From contig JAGIAZ010000010.1 of the NCBI GenBank assembly GCA_017744605.1, forward strand, positions 90,927 through 154,926: 64,000 nucleotides of DNA, given 5' to 3'. Of this stretch, positions 55,731 to 64,000 are shown one piece after another (position 1 is the first letter of the stretch; each line of letters opens with the position of its first letter). The notes beneath the pieces were generated by a model, which worked only from the letters and a program-made list of their open reading frames with translations, made no database searches and was not told the origin of the DNA. A program made the position numbers and the translations under genes. The DNA is from Sphingobium sp. Its GTDB lineage: Bacteria; Pseudomonadota; Alphaproteobacteria; Sphingomonadales; Sphingomonadaceae.

Positions 55731-56438
55731 ATGACGACCGAAAATCCTCCGCCCCAGAATCCTGCGCCCCAGGATCCTCCGATGCGTGCTGCGATGATCC
55801 CGGTGACGGCCTTCCAGCAGAATTGCTCGCTCATCTGGGGCACGAAGACGATGTTGGGTGCGCTCGTGGACCCGGGCGGCGACTTACCGCGCCTCAAGAA
55901 AGCGGTCGAGCAGCACGGCGTGACGCTCGAGAAGATTCTCGTGACGCATGGCCATATCGACCATTGCGGCCAGGCCGGCATTCTGGCGCAAGAGCTTGGC
56001 CTGCCCATCGAAGGGCCGCATGAGGATGATCGGTTCTGGATCGAGAAGCTGGAAGACGATGGCCGCAAATGGGGGCTGTCCGGCTCGCCATTCGAGCCCG
56101 ACCGCTGGCTGGTCGACGGCGACACGGTGACGGTGGGTGAACTGACGCTCGACGTAATCCATTGCCCCGGCCATACGCCCGGCCATGTCGTCTTCCATCA
56201 CCCGGCCTCCAAGCTCGCTTTGGTCGGAGATGTGCTCTTCCAGGGCTCGATCGGTCGCACCGATTTTCCGCGCGGCAATCACGAAGATTTGATCGCCTCG
56301 ATCACCAAAAAGCTCTGGCCGCTGGGCGGCGACACGATTTTCGTGCCCGGCCATGGGCAACCCAGCAGCTTCGCGCATGAGCGGGCGACCAACCCCTATG
56401 TCGCCGATCGGGTCACTGGTCTGGCCCGTGCCGGATAA
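55731..56438 (+). CDS. MBL-fold metallo-hydrolase (glyoxalase II/YcbL-like)
   Basis: A 235-residue cytosolic zinc hydrolase. The metal ligands are THGHIDHCGQ, HCPGHTPGH, GDVLFQGSIGRTD and VPGHGQPS. It resembles YcbL, which has glyoxalase II-like thioesterase activity. The start at 55731 gives a Pro/Gln-rich lead of 17 residues. ATG 55782 (MRAAMIPV) is equally possible and closer to family length. Confidence 0.9.
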   Translation: MTTENPPPQNPAPQDPPMRAAMIPVTAFQQNCSLIWGTKTMLGALVDPGGDLPRLKKAVEQHGVTLEKILVTHGHIDHCGQAGILAQELGLPIEGPHEDDRFWIEKLEDDGRKWGLSGSPFEPDRWLVDGDTVTVGELTLDVIHCPGHTPGHVVFHHPASKLALVGDVLFQGSIGRTDFPRGNHEDLIASITKKLWPLGGDTIFVPGHGQPSSFAHERATNPYVADRVTGLARAG

Positions 56439-56472
56439 CGGATTTGTCCCGCTTTTTCCGCGATGAATCCGG

Positions 56473-56500
56473 TTGCGCCCGTGCAAAAAAGCGCTATAGG
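56473..56500 (+). promoter_or_regulatory. sigma-70-like promoter for rpmF-plsX-fabH-ihfA
   Basis: TTGCGC (-35, 56473-56478) and TATAGG (-10, 56495-56500) with a 16-base spacer, about 125 bases before rpmF. The sequence match is moderate. Confidence 0.45.
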
Positions 56501-56624
56501 CGCACACTCTCGCAAATGCCCCGGCCGCGCTGGCTGCGGCCCCTCGTGGCCGTCTATGTGGAGCGCAACGGCCAAGGCAGGCGATACGACTTTGAAACTT
56601 TTGATGAATTGAACAGGTGCCCGC

Positions 56625-56804
56625 ATGGCTGTCCCTAAGAGAAAAACTTCGCCGTCCAAGCGCGGCATGCGTCGCAGCCATGACAAGCTGGCTGTCGAAG
56701 CATATCAGGAATGCTCGAACTGCGGCGAACTGAAGCGTCCGCACAATCTCTGCCCGTCCTGCGGGCACTATAACGGTCGCGAAGTCGTCGCCATCGGCGC
56801 CTGA
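56625..56804 (+). CDS. rpmF: 50S ribosomal protein L32
   Basis: A 59-residue protein beginning [20 protein letters not shown] with a four-cysteine zinc ribbon ([17 protein letters not shown]). This is the normal form of L32. It precedes plsX, the usual order in bacteria, linking ribosome and lipid synthesis. Confidence 0.97.
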   Translation: MAVPKRKTSPSKRGMRRSHDKLAVEAYQECSNCGELKRPHNLCPSCGHYNGREVVAIGA

Positions 56805-56827
56805 GTCCCGGAACGGGGGGTAAAGCA

Positions 56828-57874
56828 GTGACTGCACCGCGGATCGCGATCGATGCGATGGGCGGTGACGAAGGCGTGCGCGTCATGGTCGCGGGCGTCG
56901 CACTGGCGCGTCGGCGGCACCCGGCGCTCACCTATGCGCTTTACGGCGATGAAGCGCAGATCCGCGAAGCGCTGAAGAATCACCCCAATCTGTCGGCCGT
57001 GGCCGAGATCGTCCATACCGACCTCGTCGTCGCGGCGACCGACAAGCCGAGCCAGGCGCTGCGTCAGTCGCGTGGCAGCTCCATGGGACTCGCCATCCAG
57101 GCCGTGAAGGACGGGACGGCCGGCGCTGCGGTCTCGGCGGGCAATACCGGCGCGCTCATGGCCATGTCCAAGCTCGCGCTGCGCACGCTCCCCGGCATCG
57201 ACCGGCCCGCGCTGGCGGCGTTACTGCCGACGCTCGGCGACAATGATGCGGTCATGCTCGATCTTGGAGCCAACACCGAATGCGAGGCGCGCAACCTCGT
57301 GCAGTTCGCCGTGATGGGCGCCGCTTATGCGCGCACCGTGCTCGATCTCGCCAAGCCGCGCGTGCGCTTGCTCAATATCGGCACCGAGGAACTCAAGGGC
57401 ACGGACGAGATTCGCGATGCTGCTGCGATCCTGCGCGGCACGACCGCTCTGCCGCTGCGCTTCGATGGTTTCATCGAAGGCGACAAGATCGGCTATGGCG
57501 AGGCCGACGTGATCGTCGCCGAGGGTTTCGCCGGCAATGTGGCGCTCAAGACGGCCGAAGGCACGGCGCGCTTCGTCACCGACGTGTTGCGTCGCGCCTT
57601 CACCAGTTCGCTGCGTTCGAAGCTCGGTTTTCTGATCTCGAAGCCGGCCATGCACCTTCTCAAGCACCATCTCGATCCGAACAATCACAACGGTGCGGTC
57701 TTTCTTGGCCTCAACGGCATCGTCGTGAAGAGTCACGGTGGCGCCGATGAGAAAGGCATTGCCAATGCCATTCATGTTGCGGCACGGCTGGTCGAGGATG
57801 ATCTTTCGGCCCGCATTGCCGAAGACCTGGCCTGTATGGGGGCCGTAGGACGCGAGGAATTGGCCGCCAAATGA
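56828..57874 (+). CDS. plsX: phosphate acyltransferase PlsX
   Basis: Makes acyl-phosphate from acyl-ACP for phospholipid synthesis. A 348-residue enzyme with [12 protein letters not shown] at the N-terminus, [13 protein letters not shown] and [20 protein letters not shown] [17 protein letters not shown] start at 56828 with a G-rich ribosome site. Stop overlaps the fabH ATG by four bases. Confidence 0.96.
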   Translation: MTAPRIAIDAMGGDEGVRVMVAGVALARRRHPALTYALYGDEAQIREALKNHPNLSAVAEIVHTDLVVAATDKPSQALRQSRGSSMGLAIQAVKDGTAGAAVSAGNTGALMAMSKLALRTLPGIDRPALAALLPTLGDNDAVMLDLGANTECEARNLVQFAVMGAAYARTVLDLAKPRVRLLNIGTEELKGTDEIRDAAAILRGTTALPLRFDGFIEGDKIGYGEADVIVAEGFAGNVALKTAEGTARFVTDVLRRAFTSSLRSKLGFLISKPAMHLLKHHLDPNNHNGAVFLGLNGIVVKSHGGADEKGIANAIHVAARLVEDDLSARIAEDLACMGAVGREELAAK

Positions 57875-58842
57875 CGCTCCGCTCCGTGATTCTCGGCACC
57901 GGCTCGGCCCTGCCGCGGCGCCGCATGACCAACGCCGAGCTTGCGACCATGGTGGACACGAGCGACGAGTGGATCGTCGGCCGCACGGGAATCCGCGAGC
58001 GCTACATAGCAGGCGAGGGCGAGACGACGGCGACGCTCGCGACCGATGCGGCCCGCCGCGCGCTCGACATGGCCGGCCTGGCGGCGAGCGAGATCGACCT
58101 GATCATTCTCGCCACGGCAACGCCCGACCAGACATTCCCGGCCAGCGCAACGATCGTGCAGGCGGCGCTCGGCATCGACGATTGCATTGCCTTCGACGTT
58201 GCTGCCGTCTGCTCCGGCTTCCTCTATGGCGTGACGGTGGCGGACAACATGCTGCGTGGCGGTGCGGCGAAAACCGCCCTGGTCATCGGTGCCGAGACCT
58301 TCAGCCGCATCCTCGATTGGGAGGATCGCACGACCTGCGTTCTGTTCGGCGACGGGGCTGGTGCGATCGTGCTGCGCGCCGAGGAGAGCGACCAGGCATC
58401 CGGCCGCGGCATCCTTGCCAGCCGGCTCCATGCCGACGGACGCTACAACAATCTGCTCAACGTCGACGGCGGCCCTTCGACCACCGGTACGGTCGGCAAG
58501 GTGCGTATGAAGGGGCAGGATGTGTTCCGCCATGCGGTCGTCAATCTCGCGGCCGTGATGGGCGAGGTGCTGGAGGCATCGGGCATTGCCTCCGACGATG
58601 TGGACTGGGTCGTGCCTCATCAGGCCAATGCCCGTATTCTCGATGCCACGGCCCGCAAGCTCGGCCTGGCGCCCGAGCGAGTCGTCGTAACCGTCGATCG
58701 CCATGCCAATACCTCGGCGGCTTCAGTTCCGCTCGCGCTCGACACGGCTGTTCGGGATGGGCGGATTCAGCCCGGCCACATCGTCATATTGGAGGCGATG
58801 GGCGGCGGGTTCACTTGGGGCGCCTCCATCCTTAGATATTGA
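57871..58842 (+). CDS. fabH: beta-ketoacyl-ACP synthase III
   Basis: Initiates fatty-acid elongation from acetyl-CoA and malonyl-ACP. A 323-residue enzyme with the triad C114 (AAVCSGF), His in VPHQANARI and Asn in RHANTSAAS, plus the C-terminal GGGFTWGA loop. Coupled to plsX by ATGA overlap. Confidence 0.97.
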   Translation: MTLRSVILGTGSALPRRRMTNAELATMVDTSDEWIVGRTGIRERYIAGEGETTATLATDAARRALDMAGLAASEIDLIILATATPDQTFPASATIVQAALGIDDCIAFDVAAVCSGFLYGVTVADNMLRGGAAKTALVIGAETFSRILDWEDRTTCVLFGDGAGAIVLRAEESDQASGRGILASRLHADGRYNNLLNVDGGPSTTGTVGKVRMKGQDVFRHAVVNLAAVMGEVLEASGIASDDVDWVVPHQANARILDATARKLGLAPERVVVTVDRHANTSAASVPLALDTAVRDGRIQPGHIVILEAMGGGFTWGASILRY

Positions 58843-58998
58843 CCGGAAAGCAAGCACTTATATTGTCCGCCCCGGTTCGGTGCTAAAGATGGTTCCTCAC
58901 GGGACGCGAGCGATGTTGCAAAGGCTGTGAATCTGCCGCAGACACGAGCAGTCGGACTGGCGGGGCCAAAGGTTCGAACCTGGGCATTTGGGGGCAAA

Positions 58999-59295
58999 AT
59001 GAGCTCGGATGAAACATTGACACGCGCGGATATCGCGGAACTTTTGAACAAGCAGGTTGGGCTGTCGCGCGCTGAATCGGCCGAACTGGTCGAGCAGGTG
59101 CTCGATCTGGTGACCGATGCGTTGACCACGGGCGAGAATGTCAAAATCTCCGGTTTCGGAACGTTCGTGCTGCGTGACAAGAATGAACGCATCGGCCGCA
59201 ATCCCAAGACGGGGATCGAGGTGCCGATCACGCCGCGACGGGTCCTGACCTTTCGGCCGAGCCAGTCCTTGCGGGAGCGCGTCTCGGGCAACTGA
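58999..59295 (+). CDS. ihfA: integration host factor subunit alpha
   Basis: A 98-residue DNA-bending protein. [17 protein letters not shown] and [24 protein letters not shown] (the beta-arm with the intercalating Pro-type tip) match IhfA. ATG at 58999 follows GGGGG by five bases. The 156-base gap after fabH probably holds a further promoter. The order fabH-ihfA-merR is common in alphaproteobacteria. Confidence 0.96.
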   Translation: MSSDETLTRADIAELLNKQVGLSRAESAELVEQVLDLVTDALTTGENVKISGFGTFVLRDKNERIGRNPKTGIEVPITPRRVLTFRPSQSLRERVSGN

Positions 59296-59339
59296 GCGGC
59301 CGGTTGACCGTTGCAGCGCAACCGGTGCACTATGCGGGC

Positions 59340-59789
59340 ATGGATAAAGCTGACGGCGCGTTTCTGACCATTGGCGAACTGGCCGAAGAACTCGGCGTCG
59401 CGCAGCATATCCTGCGCTATTGGGAAAGTCGCTTTCCGCAGCTCAAACCACTCCAGCGCTCAGGGAATCGCCGTTACTACCGTCCTGGTGACGTCCTGGT
59501 CGCCAGGCGAATCAATCAATTGCTCAACGAGCAGGGCTTCACGGTGCGTGGGGCCCGGCGCGTATTGGACGGCAAGGGCGAGCCCGAGCCTGCTCCTCCG
59601 CTCGCGCCACAGCCCGCCGCACAGGCTTTCGCCGGTGACCGGTCGGCGCAGGCCGAACTGGCATTTGGTGGCGAGCGGCGGCCGGCGCCAGGTTCTGCGA
59701 GTCAGATCGGCGGCCCCGATATCGCGCTGCTCATCGCGCGACTGACCGTCATTCGCGAAAATCTGAAAGAAGCGATCGACGCCGATTAG
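59340..59789 (+). CDS. MerR-family transcriptional regulator
   Basis: A 149-residue protein. The MerR helix-turn-helix is FLTIGELAEELGVAQHILRYWE, with the wing SGNRRYYRPGDV. It is followed by a Pro/Ala-rich linker and a C-terminal helix. There are no metal-binding cysteines, so it is not a metal sensor. This type regularly follows ihfA in alphaproteobacteria. ATG 59340 was chosen. A TTG at 59304 would add 12 residues. Confidence 0.9.
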   Translation: MDKADGAFLTIGELAEELGVAQHILRYWESRFPQLKPLQRSGNRRYYRPGDVLVARRINQLLNEQGFTVRGARRVLDGKGEPEPAPPLAPQPAAQAFAGDRSAQAELAFGGERRPAPGSASQIGGPDIALLIARLTVIRENLKEAIDAD

Positions 59790-59808
59790 GCCTGAACGTC
59801 GATCGATC

Positions 59809-60354
59809 CTAGAACTGCTCCGGACCTAGCGCCGGATCGAGATCGCGTGGCCGAATGAATCGGCGCAGTTGTCCGGCGCAGCCTTTGGCGAAATCCCGCC
59901 AATGGCTGATTGGAAAATCCAGAATGGCGATGGCCGCTGTCGGAAATTTCTCGGCGACGTCGTCGCGCAACGCTGATTCGTCGTCATCGGGAACATGCTC
60001 GAGCACGAAATCCGCAAGACCCGGATTGTGCGCGACGAGCAGGAGCGTGTCGGCTGCATCGTCAGCTTCGGAAATCACGTCGGCAAGCATCGCCGCCGAC
60101 GCAAGATAGACGCGCTGGTCCCATGCCGGTTCCGGATGGGTGCCATAGCTTCCCATGAAGGTTCTAAGTGTATCCTTCACCCGCGCGGCCGGTGAGGCGA
60201 TGATCGCATCGAACGTCAGCGCTTCCCGCTTGGCCCATTGGCCCATGAGTGCCGCCGCGCGCTCGCCGCGGCCATTGAGCGGCCGGTCGAAGTCGCGCTG
60301 CGTTGTATCGCTCCAGTCCGATTTGGCGTGGCGCAGCAGGATGACTGTCTTCAT
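59809..60354 (-). CDS. SixA-type phosphohistidine phosphatase
   Basis: A 181-residue histidine phosphatase. Catalytic LLRHAKSDW (H9), SPAARVKDTL and the second His in LLVAHNPGL. SixA-type proteins dephosphorylate phosphohistidine on phosphotransfer proteins. Its start overlaps the helicase stop (ATGA), so both are cotranscribed. Confidence 0.9.
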   Translation of the reverse strand: MKTVILLRHAKSDWSDTTQRDFDRPLNGRGERAAALMGQWAKREALTFDAIIASPAARVKDTLRTFMGSYGTHPEPAWDQRVYLASAAMLADVISEADDAADTLLLVAHNPGLADFVLEHVPDDDESALRDDVAEKFPTAAIAILDFPISHWRDFAKGCAGQLRRFIRPRDLDPALGPEQF

Positions 60355-63119
60355 GACTCTCCATCGACTCCCGGACCTTGTGCCGGATCGAGTGAGTCTA
60401 AACCGATTTGGGCCGTCGAACCAAGGCGGCTGCGCACGCGAGCGATCGCTTCGCCGAGCGACAGGCGATGGATCGGCGTGTCGGGCGGAAAAGCGCTGAG
60501 CAGCCGGCTCGGCATGGCGGCGGACAGGATGACGAACTGTCCGGCATCGTCGGCCCGGCGGATGAGCCGCCCGAAGGCCTGCGCGAGCCGCGCGCGGACA
60601 TGGCGGTCGTCGAAGTCGGTCGGCGCGCCGCTGGCCTGCCGGCGGGCCGCGTGCAGCACCGAAGGCTTGGCCCAGGGCACGCCTTCCAGCACGACGAGGC
60701 GCAGTGATTCGCCGGGCACATCGATGCCGTCGCGTAGTGCGTCGGTGCCGAGCAGCGAAGCGCGCGGATCGTCGCGGAACATGTCGATCAGCGTCGCGGG
60801 GTCGAGCGGATCGACATGTTGGGCGTAGAGCGGCAGTCCCATTTGGGCGAGGCGGTCGGCAATGCGCGCCTGCACCGAGCGGAGCCGCCTGATCGCCGTG
60901 AAGAGGCCGAGCGTGCCGCCATTTGCCGCCTCGATCAGCCGCGCATAGGCGCCGGCCAGCGCTGCGAGATCGCCGCGCTTCACGTCGGTGACGATCAACA
61001 CTTCGGACTGGCGCGCATAGTTGAAGGGGCTTGCGACATCGAAGAGGCGTGGCGCGCTTTCCATATGGGCAGCGCCGGAGCGTGCGACCGCCGTGGTCCA
61101 GTCGCCACCGGCGCGCAGCGTCGCGGATGTGACCAGCACGCCATGCGCTGGTTTCAGCACCGTCTGCGCCAGCGGCCGCGTGGGGTCGAGCCAGTGGCGA
61201 TGCAGGCCGATGTCATATTCACGACCTTCGACGCGATCCACGGCGAGCCAGTCGACGAAGTCCGGATCGGCCGGCCCGCCGATACGCAGCAACAGCGCGA
61301 TCCAGCTCATCAGCAGATCGCAGCGCCAGCCGAGCGCGGAGATTGCCCCGTCGATGCGCGCACGCGCCGGCGCATCGAGCCAGTCGGGCGCCAGTTCGAT
61401 CACCGCCGCCAGCCGCTTGCCGAGACGCTGCAATGGCGCAAGCAGGGCTTCCAGCGCCCGCGCTGCATCCGTCGCGGCGTCGATCAGCGGCCCGTCGACC
61501 TCGGTCAGGTCGATCTCCAGGCCGTAGCCAGGATCGGTGTCCTTTCCGTCGCGCTCGGCGCGCGCATAGACGGTGTCGCGCACGGCGGAGAGCAGTTTCT
61601 CGATGCCGCCATGCGGGGCGCGGTCGATGATGCGCTTCAGCCATTCATCGGCGGGGAGCGCCCGCGCCGCTTCGCATGCCGCGTCGATCGCCTCCGCGCC
61701 TTCCGCGTCGTAGCTGGAGATGTCCATGAGCCGCGCCGCAAGCCCGCGCCGTCGTCCCTTACGGCTGGCGCTTTCCGGACCGATCACCCAGCGCCGCAGC
61801 TCGATCGCCTCCCGTCCGGTCAGCGCGGCGCCGAAGGTCGCGTCGGCGGCGTCGAACAGGTGATGGCCCTCGTCGAACACCAGGCGCGAGAGCGCGCCAT
61901 GGCCCTCGCGCCCGCGCGCGGCCGAGATCATCACCAGCGCATGGTTGGCGATCACGATGTCGGCATGCTCGCTCGCCTTGGCCGCGCGCTCGATGAAGCA
62001 GCTGCGGAAATGCGGGCAGCCGGCATAGACGCATTCGCCGCGCCGGTCGGTGAGCGCGGTTGCGCCTGCGCGGCGGAACAGGGCAGGGAGCCAGCCCGGC
62101 ATGTCGCCGCCGACCATGTCGCCATCGCGCGAATAGCCTGCCCAGCGCGCCACGAACTGCGCCAGCACCGCCGCCCGGCCCGCGAAGCCGCCCTGCAGCG
62201 CATCTTCCAGGTTGAGCAGGCAGAGATAATTTTCCCGCCCCTTGCGGATGACGACATGGCGGCGGAAGTCGGCGTCGCTCGGATAGTGGCGGCGTGTCTC
62301 GCGATCCAATTGGCGCTGCAATGCCTTGGTATAGGTCGAGACCCAGACGGTGCCGCCCGCCTCTTCGGCCCAGAGCGTTGCCGGTGCGAGATAGCCGAGC
62401 GTCTTGCCGATCCCGGTGCCCGCCTCGGCCAGTACGACATTGGGCTCGCGGTTCGTCGGGCGCGGATCGAACATCTTGGCGGTCGCGCGGGCGAATTCCC
62501 GCTGACCTTCGCGCTTCTCCGCGCCGGTGCCGGTCAACTCGGCGAGACGGTCAAACACCGCATCTTCGGGCAGCACGATGGTGCGCGGCGGCTGGCGCGG
62601 CGGTTCCTCCTCCCATTGCGGCAGACGGCTGAACAGCCAGCGCTCGGCCCGGTCGGGCTGGGCGATCCGCCCCTGCAGCAGTGGTGCCCAGCTCCAGCGC
62701 AGCCGCTCGAGCTGGCGCAGCGCCGTCCACGCGCCCTCGCGCTCGGCCCAGTCGCCGCGGCCGCACCAGTCCAGCATTTCACCCGCAATCGCCGCGATAC
62801 CGCGCGCGGCCTCCTCGTCGTTCGATGGCGCCGCCAGTCCCATTGCTCGCGATAGTCCCGCCACGGTGGGCACGGCGAATTGCGCCGGAAAGAGGAAGGC
62901 GAACAGTTCGAGCAGGTCGAGCCCATGCAAATCGGGATTGCCAAGGCGCGCCCCGACCAGCGGCGCATTGACGAGCAGCAGCGGCGTGCTTGCCGCAAGA
63001 CTCAGTGCTTCGCCGCGCTGGAGCACGGACAATGTTCCGTCCTCGCGCGCCAGCCAGATTCCGGCATGAGTCGCGTGCAATGCCGGCGGCAGGCCAAAGG
63101 GCGATGACGGGAGGGCCAT
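60351..63119 (-). CDS. DinG-family ATP-dependent DNA helicase
   Basis: A 922-residue XPD/DinG-like helicase. A 200-residue N-terminal extension precedes Walker A AEAGTGIGKT, a cysteine cluster (RENYLCLLN, GECVYAGCPHFRSC) that fits the [4Fe-4S] domain, the DEAH-type FDEGHHLF, VLVTSATL and the arginine-finger region QAFGRLIRRADD. It unwinds 5'-tailed DNA or R-loops. The N-terminal extension is longer than in E. coli DinG, as in the alphaproteobacterial group. Confidence 0.92.
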   Translation of the reverse strand: MALPSSPFGLPPALHATHAGIWLAREDGTLSVLQRGEALSLAASTPLLLVNAPLVGARLGNPDLHGLDLLELFAFLFPAQFAVPTVAGLSRAMGLAAPSNDEEAARGIAAIAGEMLDWCGRGDWAEREGAWTALRQLERLRWSWAPLLQGRIAQPDRAERWLFSRLPQWEEEPPRQPPRTIVLPEDAVFDRLAELTGTGAEKREGQREFARATAKMFDPRPTNREPNVVLAEAGTGIGKTLGYLAPATLWAEEAGGTVWVSTYTKALQRQLDRETRRHYPSDADFRRHVVIRKGRENYLCLLNLEDALQGGFAGRAAVLAQFVARWAGYSRDGDMVGGDMPGWLPALFRRAGATALTDRRGECVYAGCPHFRSCFIERAAKASEHADIVIANHALVMISAARGREGHGALSRLVFDEGHHLFDAADATFGAALTGREAIELRRWVIGPESASRKGRRRGLAARLMDISSYDAEGAEAIDAACEAARALPADEWLKRIIDRAPHGGIEKLLSAVRDTVYARAERDGKDTDPGYGLEIDLTEVDGPLIDAATDAARALEALLAPLQRLGKRLAAVIELAPDWLDAPARARIDGAISALGWRCDLLMSWIALLLRIGGPADPDFVDWLAVDRVEGREYDIGLHRHWLDPTRPLAQTVLKPAHGVLVTSATLRAGGDWTTAVARSGAAHMESAPRLFDVASPFNYARQSEVLIVTDVKRGDLAALAGAYARLIEAANGGTLGLFTAIRRLRSVQARIADRLAQMGLPLYAQHVDPLDPATLIDMFRDDPRASLLGTDALRDGIDVPGESLRLVVLEGVPWAKPSVLHAARRQASGAPTDFDDRHVRARLAQAFGRLIRRADDAGQFVILSAAMPSRLLSAFPPDTPIHRLSLGEAIARVRSRLGSTAQIGLDSLDPAQGPGVDGES

Positions 63120-63224
63120 AGCCCTCCCTTAGCGGGCTTTATCGGGAACGGGAACAGGGGGTGAACGGCTCGCCTGGAAAAGCACCGCCCATGAAGTCTT
63201 GGACCTCGCCGGCTGCGCCTATCA

Positions 63225-64000
63225 TCAATATTTGGCGCGGAGCGTCAGGAACAAGCTCCGCCCCGGCTCGGGGAAGCCATCGGTCAGCTGGTAGAGCTCG
63301 TCGAAGGCATTGCGGACACCCGCGCCGATCGTGAACCGGTTCGTGATTTCATAGTCGATCGTGAGGTTGGTCAGTACATAGTTGCCGGTCTTGTAATAGG
63401 CCGGAATGTCGGCATTGGCTGTTGCGGGGGTCACCGTGACGCGCTTGCCCGCGAACTCGAGGCTCGGCGTCAGGGACAGGCCATGGGCCGGCTGCCAGGT
63501 CGCATAGACGATGCCCTTGTTCTCCGGAACGTCGGTCAGCTGGAACTGGCGGATGAAGCCCCCCGCCGGTGCGGAACCGACATCGAATTTGCGCGTGATG
63601 TGGCTGTAGTTTCCGCCCAGTTGCAGTGCAGGCGTGATCTGCGCGTCGACCGAAATCTCGCCGCCATAATAGTCCGCCGAGCCGATGTTGGTGCGCTGGT
63701 TGCGGTTGCTCGCGAGGCGCACGGAAACCAGAGCGTCGTTGAGCCAGCTGTAGAACAAGGCGCCGGTCACCCGCAGCGGCCCGACCTGCTTGCTGCCGCC
63801 GATCTCGGCATTGGTTGCGCGCTCCGGCAACAGGTCCGGATTAGGTTCGGCGGTGCCGAACTGGCTGGAGAAACGCTCGAACAGCGTCGGAAAGCGCACC
63901 CGCGACGACAGGCTGACATGCGCCTGCATGTTGTGCTCGCCGCTCCAGTCGAGCCGGCCCTGGCCGTTCCAGCCGGCCGCATTGCGCAGCGGGAAGCTGA
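63225..64000 (-). CDS. TonB-dependent receptor, C-terminal part (runs off the window)
   Basis: The frame is open to position 64000, giving about 258 residues of barrel. Typical late-barrel features are SSRVRFPTLFERFSSQFG, PDLLPERATNAEIG, TNLTIDYEITNRFTIGAGVRN, AFDELYQLTDGFPEPGRSL and a final Tyr (LTLRAKY). The plug and ligand-specific parts lie outside the window. Confidence 0.92.
   Translation of the reverse strand, partial: SFPLRNAAGWNGQGRLDWSGEHNMQAHVSLSSRVRFPTLFERFSSQFGTAEPNPDLLPERATNAEIGGSKQVGPLRVTGALFYSWLNDALVSVRLASNRNQRTNIGSADYYGGEISVDAQITPALQLGGNYSHITRKFDVGSAPAGGFIRQFQLTDVPENKGIVYATWQPAHGLSLTPSLEFAGKRVTVTPATANADIPAYYKTGNYVLTNLTIDYEITNRFTIGAGVRNAFDELYQLTDGFPEPGRSLFLTLRAKY

Overview
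The window is about 64 kb of GC-rich chromosomal DNA. It looks like an alphaproteobacterium of the Sphingomonadales. The grounds are a PopZ (DUF2497) homologue, the TSUP + TIGR02186 pair, DinG/SixA-like and HerA-like genes, an EpsD-family isomerase, abundant TonB-dependent receptors, and palindromic repeats of a type I associate with sphingomonads. I cannot name the genus. Most of the window is ordinary chromosome with tightly packed, often ATGA-overlapping genes. Function calls rest on motifs read by eye, not on database searches.

Layout. 1-6.8 kb: the start of a G8-domain protein, a COG2509 flavoprotein divergent from msrB, PBP1A, a YgjP-type metalloprotease, a YcgN-type Cys-cluster protein and a SCO protein. 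6.8-11.8 kb: an ankyrin protein, an NfrB-like glycosyltransferase coupled to an NfrA-C-terminal-like protein, and a TauE/SafE permease coupled to a TIGR02186 protein. 12-21 kb: a HerA-like ATPase, then a minus-strand run pcm-tolC-popZ-valS-MATE in which valS carries an in-frame palindromic repeat insertion. 21.2-21.8 kb: tRNA-Cys, a broken integrase start and the tail of a kdpE gene, which together form a deletion scar of an integrated element. 21.9-23.1 kb: a DUF3089 hydrolase.

23.6-35 kb: a TonB receptor, a PepSY/response-regulator/sensor-kinase operon, a YncE-like beta-propeller protein and a TolC/adaptor/RND pump operon, probably one sensing-and-transport locus. 35.5-42.7 kb: rnk, gdhA (probable TTG start), two TetR regulators (one with two TetR units) and putA, with a perfect palindrome upstream of putA. 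gdhA and putA both handle glutamate. 43-47.2 kb: a CmcJ/NvfI-like protein facing an MFS / LigW-like amidohydrolase / O-methyltransferase operon, probably for an aromatic acid. 47.3-49.4 kb: a GT2 and an EpsD-family isomerase.

49.8-53.4 kb: a compact phage-type locus with no head, terminase, integrase or tail-tube genes. It encodes a spike-base protein, a large SGNH-esterase-like spike protein, a DUF2778/Tlde1-like muralytic candidate, a holin-like peptide and a nested Rz/Rz1 pair. It may be an unlinked spike-and-lysis module of a gene transfer agent, and it is the most interesting item here. 53.5-64 kb: nth-dapB, a CobB-type sirtuin and an MBL-fold hydrolase, rpmF-plsX-fabH-ihfA-merR, sixA and a DinG-family helicase, and the end of a second TonB receptor.
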